A DNA stretch of 64,000 nucleotides from Malassezia japonica (lineage: Eukaryota > Basidiomycota > Malasseziomycetes > Malasseziales > Malasseziaceae). Under the pieces are notes generated by a model. It worked only from the letters and a program-made list of their open reading frames with translations. It had not been told where the DNA came from and did no database searches. A program made the position numbers and the translations under genes. The stretch's first letter is position 1. Each line of letters opens with the position of its first letter. Location: assembly GCF_029542785.1 (NCBI RefSeq), contig NC_083373.1, positions 496,001-560,000 on the forward strand, in the 5' to 3' direction. Positions 58,090-64,000 of the stretch are shown here, in pieces.

Positions 58090-58168
58090 GCTGGAGGAAA
58101 CGCACTTTTTTGATGTGGAGAGCCACGTGATAGAAGAAATTTCACGCCGCGCAGGAAAGCGCCTCACC
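58090..58168. promoter_or_regulatory. Divergent RSA4/RRP14 ribosome-biogenesis promoter
   Basis: 79 bp between two nucleolar assembly genes. CACGTG at 58124-58129 and an AGAAATTTCA stretch about 10 bp further, resembling the fungal RRPE (AAAWTTTT) loosely. No clear PAC element. Confidence 0.45.
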
Positions 58169-59542
58169 ATGAGCGGCACGGCGCAGCGCGCAGTGTATCG
58201 GGTAGGTGGAAAAACTAATCGCAGTCCTCGCTCGAGGAGCATGATGGCGCATTTTCGCAGCTCTTGAGCTTAATCCCGGCCAAGTTTTATGTGCCGGTCG
58301 ACGACGAGCAGATGGATACCAAGTACCAAAAGAATACGCACACCAAGAGCCAGAAGCAGCAAGAGGCGGAGGAGCGCAAAGCACAGAGCCAGGCCGCGAA
58401 GCGTGCCAAGCTCGATCCGGATAATGTGAAGAGCGTCCAGGAGGTGCAGGACGACCGCCGGCGACGGCTCGACGACGACGACGAGCTCGAGCTCGAGTTT
58501 GACGACGACGACGATGAAGAGGAGGAGGACGAGGAGGACGATGAAGAGGAAGAGGAGGACGAGGAGGAAGAGGATGAGGAAGAGGATGAGGAAGAGGATG
58601 ATGGCCACGATAAAGATACGCCGAAAGACGACCATACGGAGGCCACGCCGGCGCCGGCCCGCCGCGCAACGGCCTCCGAGCTCCGTGAGCGCCTGCACTC
58701 CAAGATCGAGATGCTGCACCGGAAACGGAATCCCGCCGGACCTGCACCGGACGGGCCGCCGAGCACGAAGCAAGAGCTCATGGAGGAGCGCCGGCGGCAG
58801 CGTGGCGAGATGCGCGACCGCCGCCGCCGCGAGCGCAAAGAGGCGCGCCGCCAGGCCAAGACGCAGTCGGCCCCCGCCAAGGACGGCGCGCGCCCGAAGT
58901 CGGACGTTCCCGGCTCTGCGCGCCAGGCCGGCTTGCTCGTTGGCGATGCGGCCGCGCCTGAGCGCAGCGCGGCCGCGCCTGCTGCCCCCGAGTCGCGCAT
59001 GTCGTTCAGCCAAGTCGACTTTGGCATGGACTCGCAGCGCAAGAACAAGTACGCGGTGCCGAGCGACCCCAAGGCCGCGCTCGCGGCGCTAGAGGCGCGC
59101 AAGCGCCGCGTCGAGACCCGTGTCCAGAAGCAGGTCGAGCGTGGCCAGGACGAGAGTCAGGCGCGCGAGGCGGCCGACGAGGCGCAGCGGTGGGGCAAGG
59201 CGATGGCCGCTGCCGAGGGTGTGCGCATCCGCGACAATGAGAACATGCTTAAGCAGACGATCAAGCGTCGCGAAAAGACCAAGGCCAAGAGCACCAAGGC
59301 GTGGTATGTACACTATGACTGACCCCAGGAACGACCGCCGTCGCTCGGAGCAGGAAGCTCAGGCCTCGAAGCAAAAGAAGCGTATGGAGAACATCGCGAA
59401 CCGCCGCGAAGCCAAGCGCTCGCCCGGCAAGGCCAAGAAGTCCGCGAGCTCCGCCAAGGCGCGCCCTGGCTTCGAGGGCAGCAGCCGCTCGTTTGGTAGC
59501 GCGTCGTCCCGCAAAGGCAGCGGGCGTCCTCAGAAGCGGTAG
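58169..59542 (+). CDS. RRP14: Surfeit-6 family nucleolar protein Rrp14
   Basis: Exons 58169-58201, 58225-59303 and 59329-59542 (introns 23 and 25 nt) give 441 aa. Exon 1 joins to yield SLEEHDGAFSQLLSLIPAKFYVP, the conserved Rrp14-N motif; without the splice no ATG precedes it. A 45-residue Asp/Glu run (about residues 95-140) follows, then the SURF6 core (ASELRERLHSKIEMLHRKRN, RRRQRGEMRDRRRRERKEARRQ, FSQVDFG, NMLKQTIKRREKTKAKSTKAWNDRR) and a Lys/Arg/Ser/Gly end. Functions in early 40S and 60S rRNA processing. Confidence 0.94.
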
Positions 59543-59588
59543 TTCGGCCGAAATAGAACGCGACGCGTCCTTCTGCCCAACACGTCGG

Positions 59589-59970
59589 ATGAGCGCGAGG
59601 GCGAGCGAGAGCGCGCCGGGCGCCGCATTTGTGAACCCGTACGAAGGGAATAAGAGCCTTACGCCGAACGAGCGCGCTTTGTTGGGCGAGTACGCACGGC
59701 TCGCACAGACGTTGCGCAGGGTACGTTGCGTGGCTGACGCAGGTGGCCGCACTCAGCACGCAGATTAGTGCAAGCTCGACGCACGCCAGTGTGCTCAATG
59801 ACCTGCGCGTGGTTGAGCGCAAGATGGGGCTGGTGCTCACACTGTTCAAGGCCAGCGTCTGGGCGATCGTCATGCAGCAGAGCGATGCACAGGACGAGGC
59901 CGAGTGGGAAGAGCTCGAGAATCAATACGACCAGATGGCAATTCCGGAAGAGGACGAGACGGACGTGTAG
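59589..59970 (+). CDS. DAD3: DASH/Dam1 kinetochore complex subunit Dad3
   Basis: Exons 59589-59720 and 59743-59970 (22-nt intron) give 119 aa. NPYEGNKSLTPNERALLGEYARLAQTLRR then DLRVVERKMGLVLTLFKASVWAIV are the two conserved Dad3 blocks; the C-terminal 35 residues are acidic (EAEWEELENQYDQM). DASH couples kinetochores to microtubules. Start ATG gives the expected short N-terminus. Confidence 0.93.
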
Positions 59971-60062
59971 TCGATGGCGACACCTTGCATAATAGATGTA
60001 TAATAGACAGGATACCTTGCTACGAACAGCGCGCACAAGCACACGACAAGCCCAGCCGCGGC

Positions 60063-60089
60063 CACACACCACACACACTACACACACCC
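60063..60089. repeat. CA-rich low-complexity tract
   Basis: CACACACCACACACAC-type sequence in the 281-bp gap between DAD3 and the DUF1769 gene. No gene seen in that gap; CACGTG at 60221-60226. Confidence 0.7.
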
Positions 60090-60251
60090 GGATGGCGCTT
60101 CTTCTGCATCATTACATGGTGTCGCTTGCTCATCAACACGCGCAAACCAACGTCGGACGCGCGAGCGTCCACGGCACAGCGCTGCTCCACGTCATACTAC
60201 GCCGCTCCGTCGGGTGTTGCCACGTGACAAAACCCTCGGCGCGACGGGCGC

Positions 60252-62003
60252 ATGGGCCCCTTTCCGGAGCATCCCATGCCGCACCTGGAAGTGAAAGTGG
60301 GTCCCGACCGGTTCCACATGGAACCGGCGCGGCTGAATGACTACTTGCATCCGCACGAAATCAACACGCCCCACTTTTGCGGCCGCGTGCTGGTACGCAT
60401 CCTCGACGCCTCGGGCGCCAAGGAGGGCGAGCCGGGCCAAGAGTACTTTGCGGACCGCTCGCGCAAGTTTTGCATCCAGATCGAGGGGCGCTTCAAGCAG
60501 GAGTGGTCGGGCGACGACATTCACTTTGGCACAGACTTTGACAAGTTTGTGCCGTTTCCCCGTGCGCCGTTCAATGCCGGCATGCATGTGGCTCGCATGA
60601 TTGATCCGTGCACTTTCTACGAGGAGCACCCGCCGTCCGGACGCCCGTACATCATGTCGCCATACGTCGCGTGTATGAACGTCTTTTGTGCGTGGCCCGC
60701 GCCGAACCACATGGAAGACGCAGTGGTCGTCTACCGTCACACGGACGGCAAGGGAGAGCTTGAATACACCACGAACCCGGGCACGCTCGAGCACCAGCAC
60801 GACGGCGACGTGGTGCCGGTTGAGCGCCTCGAGCACCACCCCGAGTCGCCCATGACGGAAAAGAAGCACGGATGGTTCTCGGGTCTCCGCAGACACACGA
60901 CGCACGACGAACGCATCACGGACAACTACTGGCGCTTTGTCGGCTTTCAGACCGACCCGCGCGTGCGTGCGGTGCTCGAAAGTCATTCCTCCTCGTCGCG
61001 CTCGTCGAACTCGCCCGTATCGGTGCGCAGCACCATGTCGCCGTCGCCGATCGAGACGCCGCCACCCCAGCCAGCACCGGTCGCAGCGCCACAGCCGACG
61101 CCGGTCGCGGCGCCAAAGCCAACGCCGGTCGCGGCGCCAAAGCCAATGCCGGTCGCGGCGCCAAAGCCGATGATGGCAAACAAGCCCGAACCGAGCCAGA
61201 CTCACCCCCCGGCGCCGGCACGCACCGGCACGCCGTCGGTCGGCAAGCGCCTCGCATCCAAGTCACAGAAGCTCTGGCACGGTATCGACAAAAACATGCT
61301 CGTCACCCTCGGCTCGAGCAGCAAGCACGCAGGTGTCACCGTCGACCGCAACCACGTCGACCGCCCTACGACGCCGAAGCTGCCCGAATTTGACTCGAGC
61401 ACGCTGCACCATGAGGCGGACTGGTCGGATCCGTCGTCGCAGGGTGCTGCGCCGGCGCCGAGCCTGGCCGCTGCCAACCTTCCTTCGCCGCCCGGAACTG
61501 CGCCGGTTGCGTCGCGCGTCTCGGCAGTGTCGGGCATGAGCCCGATTACTACGGCTCCGGTTGCGACGCGCCCGGGCGCGCCGCCGGCTGCGTCGCCGCA
61601 AGACTCGCTTTCGCACAGCATGGAGAGCATGCATGTCTCGCCAACCCAAGGCGAGCAGACGGTCGAGCAGCAGCTCGGTCCGTGGCGCTTTGCCGACCCG
61701 GCGGCCGACATGGTCGAAGACAATGCATTCGTCTTTTTGAACGAGAGCGTCTCGGTACCTCACCGCCGGAAGCACTTTGCGGATATAAAGAACCGTAAGG
61801 AATTTAAGTACGACCCGAATGTCGTGTATGGCGCATCGTTCTTTTCGAACCTGATGGACTTCAACACATTTGACCTGGCCATCGGGCCGGTCCGCATCAA
61901 CGTCTCCCCATTCTTCCAGGAGATGCCGATCCGCTACTCGCTCCGCGCAAAGGGCGATGAGGAGTTGACATTTTGCACAATTTCTTTCCAGCTCGTAAAT
62001 TAA
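60252..62003 (+). CDS. DUF1769-family protein
   Basis: 583 aa, intronless. The N-terminal 220 aa match the fungal DUF1769 layout: CGRVLVRILDASGA, YFADRSRKFCIQIEGRFKQEWSGDDIHFGTDFDKFVPFP, ARMIDPCTFYEEHPPSGRPYIMSPYVACMNVF. A 270-aa Pro/Ala/Ser linker with a tandem repeat follows; the C-terminus resumes the family (FADIKNRKEFKYDPNVVYGASFFSNLMDFNTFDLAIGPVRINVSPFF, RYSLRAK, FCTISFQL). Function of the family is unknown to me. First ATG used; MPHLEV eight codons on is an alternative. Confidence 0.82.
   Translation: MGPFPEHPMPHLEVKVGPDRFHMEPARLNDYLHPHEINTPHFCGRVLVRILDASGAKEGEPGQEYFADRSRKFCIQIEGRFKQEWSGDDIHFGTDFDKFVPFPRAPFNAGMHVARMIDPCTFYEEHPPSGRPYIMSPYVACMNVFCAWPAPNHMEDAVVVYRHTDGKGELEYTTNPGTLEHQHDGDVVPVERLEHHPESPMTEKKHGWFSGLRRHTTHDERITDNYWRFVGFQTDPRVRAVLESHSSSSRSSNSPVSVRSTMSPSPIETPPPQPAPVAAPQPTPVAAPKPTPVAAPKPMPVAAPKPMMANKPEPSQTHPPAPARTGTPSVGKRLASKSQKLWHGIDKNMLVTLGSSSKHAGVTVDRNHVDRPTTPKLPEFDSSTLHHEADWSDPSSQGAAPAPSLAAANLPSPPGTAPVASRVSAVSGMSPITTAPVATRPGAPPAASPQDSLSHSMESMHVSPTQGEQTVEQQLGPWRFADPAADMVEDNAFVFLNESVSVPHRRKHFADIKNRKEFKYDPNVVYGASFFSNLMDFNTFDLAIGPVRINVSPFFQEMPIRYSLRAKGDEELTFCTISFQLVN
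61077..61172 (+). repeat. 24-bp coding tandem repeat in the DUF1769 gene
   Basis: Four units starting at 61077, 61101, 61125 and 61149, core CCGGTCGCGGCGCCAAAGCC, encoding PVAAPKPT/M. Confidence 0.88.
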
Positions 62004-62051
62004 CTAGAAAGATGCAAGGTGTGGTATAGTGTGTGCTACGAATGTTGGATG

Positions 62052-63685
62052 CTAGGGCGTGTCCGCCGAGACGATGAGGGGAATAGGGGAGATGACCGGA
62101 GTGTCTTTTACGACTTCGCCGCTTGCGTGTTCCACGTCGCTTTCGTCCTCGTCGCGCCCTTCTAGTTGGTCGACGTACCACCCGCCGTCGGCACCGGGAA
62201 ACTTGTACACATGGCTGTGTGAGAAGAAAAAAATAAAACGACGCACCTCTCGCCCACGCGCTCGGGCTGTGCATCGCTGTGGCTGCCCTCCCAGCCCAGC
62301 TCTTTGCCGAGGTACTGCACAATGCCGTCCGAGTCGCCCAACAGCATCACGTCCATGGCCATGTGGGTAATCGGAGTCCGATTCAGCAGCACCACGGGCA
62401 CGTTCGAAGGGAGATGCGTCAATAGATCGGCGACCGGTGCGACCTTGAGCGACGTGCCCATCACGAGGATCAGATCGACCTCCTCGCGGTCTGCAAACAC
62501 ACACCGGTCAAACTCGTCAGGGAGCTTTTCGCCAAAAAAGGTAATGTCGGGCTTCATGATGCCGTACGCGAGGTCCGACTCGTCTTCCGACTCGTCACCG
62601 CCCCACATGGCCGAGGTCTTGGGCCGCTTCGCACGCCGGCGCGCGTCCGCATCTTCACGGCGCGCCGTGCACCTGGGGCACGCCGGTATACGCTTCGCAA
62701 GGAGATCGTCGCGGATCACGCTCCCATCCACCTTGTACCCACATGAGGGGTCCGTGCACGTCGCCGTCGCAAACGAACCATGGCACTGGAGCACGCGCGA
62801 GATTCCCGCTTTCTGCTCGAGCGTGTCGATATTCTGCGAGTACATGCGCAGGAGCTTACCCCGCTCTTCCAATTGCTTGACAAAGTAGTGCGACGCCGAA
62901 GGCTGAAAGTTGGCCGGATAAATCGAGTGGCTGCATAAGACACGCAACGTACGCAAACGAGTAAAAGAGCGACGGATCGCGCAAAAAGACTTCCTTGTCA
63001 AACATGTCCGAGGGATCGTCCAGCTCGTACTTTTCTTCCTGCGCAAGGATCGCGTAAATGCCGTCTTTCGAACGAAAGTCGGGGATGCCGCAGGATACAG
63101 AAATCCCTGCACCACATAGCACGACAATCTTTTTCGAGGTGCGCAAGAGGCGCAGTACGTCCTCGAGTGTATTAAATTCGTCGAGTTTTTGCCGCTGCCG
63201 GAGACTGCGTCAGAACATCGACCTACATTCGGGTGAGCACCATCTTGAGCAGAGGGAGTACCGCATATGGATTCGATTCCGCTTCTTCGAGCACGTTTCG
63301 TGGCTGCGTCAGTCGCCTCACCTACCAGCATCACGCCGAGAGAGAGGAGGAGCGGCACAATCTGGTGAGTCGGACGACGTACCTTTTCTGGCTGCGACAC
63401 CACATGCCGCTGCAAGCACACGAGGATTCCGTGCTCGCGCAAATCGTGAATCACGTCGCTGACCTCTTCGCGCGAAAGCGGGCCGTACTCGGGCTCGCTC
63501 GAGCTCGAGGCGCCTTCTTCTGCGAGCTCAGCGGCGCCTTGCACGCCTTCGCGCTCAAGCTCTTCCATCATTTCTTGCTCGGCCTCCTCTTCCAGTCGAT
63601 CAAGGTCCTCGGAATTGAGGTCATCGTCCAGAGTGGCGAGCTCTGCGAGCGCCTCTGCGCTCGGCCCCACCTCGTTCAGCGTCAT
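62052..63685 (-). CDS. SIR2: Sir2/Hst1-class sirtuin
   Basis: Exons 63685-63383, 63361-63326, 63303-63227, 63204-62953, 62930-62247 and 62214-62052; introns 21, 22, 22, 22 and 32 nt; 504 aa. Acidic N-terminus (DRLEEEAEQEMMEELEREG), the Sir2 N-domain helix (SREEVSDVIHDLREHGI), then GAGISVSCGIPDFRSKDGIY, FYSFAHSIYP, SQNIDTLEQKAG, catalytic QCHGSFATATC, zinc pairs CTDPSC and CPRC, KPDITFFGEKLP, LVMGTSLKVAPV and NRTPITH. Insert between zinc pair and KPDI is basic/acidic. C-terminal 50 aa acidic. The length and N-domain place it with nuclear Sir2/Hst1, probably a silencing deacetylase. Confidence 0.94.
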
Positions 63686-63768
63686 GGTGCCCAAAGCGTC
63701 GTTTCGTAAGCAGCAGCCATGTGGAGGAATGCGCGACACGTTCGAGTGGCAACTTGAAACCTACCTGG

Positions 63769-64000
63769 ATGGGTAAAAAGAGCCGTGGTGGTGGTGCCCG
63801 CGGACGAGGCCGCGGAGGTGCTCGTGGAGCGCCCCGTGGTCAGTCCCGCGGGCGTGGACGTGGACGAGGACGTGGACGAGGCCGCGGTGGATTTAGTGGC
63901 ATGGACGTTGGCGAGTACGCAATGGCGAACGTGGTCGAGCACGTTGGACGCGCTGGCTTGGGCGCCGCGCCGCCAACGCGCGGCAGCGATCGCGGTGGCC
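63769..64000 (+). CDS. RGG-rich protein, 3'-truncated by the window
   Basis: 77 codons visible from ATG 63769. Begins MGKKSRGGGARGRGRGG with about 40 residues of Arg/Gly repeats, a likely RNA-binding and arginine-methylation substrate, then GFSGMDVGEYAMANVVEHVG. The layout recalls the N-terminus of Sqs1/G-patch proteins, but too little is present to assign it. Divergent from SIR2 by 83 bp. Confidence 0.6.
   Translation, partial: MGKKSRGGGARGRGRGGARGAPRGQSRGRGRGRGRGRGRGGFSGMDVGEYAMANVVEHVGRAGLGAAPPTRGSDRGG

Noticed and set aside
56047..58113. 688-codon plus-strand frame over RSA4 (and similar long frames at 45099-46760, 53966-55633, 6194-7200)
   Set aside because: Shadows of minus-strand genes; Arg/Ala/His-rich, no homology pattern, and they ignore strong WD40, COG4, Med16 and PRMT signatures on the other strand.

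Overview
This window looks like nuclear DNA of a very compact basidiomycete yeast. The protein families (Mediator 16, DASH Dad3, Rim20, Sfi1, sterol C5-desaturase), the high-GC coding sequence, the tiny intergenic spaces and the many minute introns point to Ustilaginomycotina, most probably a Malassezia. That genus assignment is an inference from gene content and architecture, not from a marker sequence. I see 39 protein-coding genes (the first is cut at its 5' end, the last at its 3' end), one probable intron-encoded box C/D snoRNA, no tRNA or rRNA, no transposon and no CRISPR.

Layout. 1-5.1 kb: CDP-DAG synthase and a Ste20/GCK kinase. 5.2-15.4 kb: complex I subunit NDUFS7, arginine methyltransferase HMT1, SNARE BOS1, zinc-knuckle ZCCHC9, tRNA deaminase TAD1, sirtuin HST2, an unknown gene, ERG3 and SNX3. 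15.6-27 kb: RPL7 with the snoRNA, Hsp110 SSE1 behind a step-type heat-shock element, a secreted PLC-like protein, NRDE2 and CDC48. 27-38 kb: IKS1 kinase, ETP1/BRAP2, DPM2, an unknown EF-hand-like gene, a La-motif protein, a SET methyltransferase, a small unknown gene, NASP and APS kinase. 38-50 kb: a forkhead factor, a protein with a degenerate OHCU-decarboxylase-like domain, a CYC2-like reductase, COG4, an SDR and SFI1. 50-64 kb: TSR2, RIM20, MED16, UBC7, RSA4, SURF6/RRP14, DAD3, a DUF1769 protein, a SIR2-class sirtuin and the start of an RGG protein.

The most striking signal is intron architecture. I reconstructed 62 introns by protein continuity. Forty-four are exactly 22 nt, two are 21, and seven are 23-25. 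They start GTACGT, GTAGGT or similar and end in a fused branch site and acceptor such as CTGACGCAG, CTCACCCAG or CTAACGCAG. Only a few genes (RPL7, SSE1, NDUFS7, HMT1, CDC48 and some others) carry longer introns. The second theme is compaction. Convergent genes abut or overlap at their stop codons (44100-44103, 31073-31078, 47275-47280), and divergent genes share promoters of 33-92 bp, several centred on CACGTG. Functionally the genes are housekeeping: ribosome biogenesis (RPL7, RSA4, RRP14, TSR2, a snoRNA), secretory traffic (BOS1, COG4, SNX3, DPM2), proteostasis (CDC48, UBC7, SSE1, ETP1), chromatin and transcription (HST2, SIR2, NASP, MED16, NRDE2) and mitosis (SFI1, DAD3).
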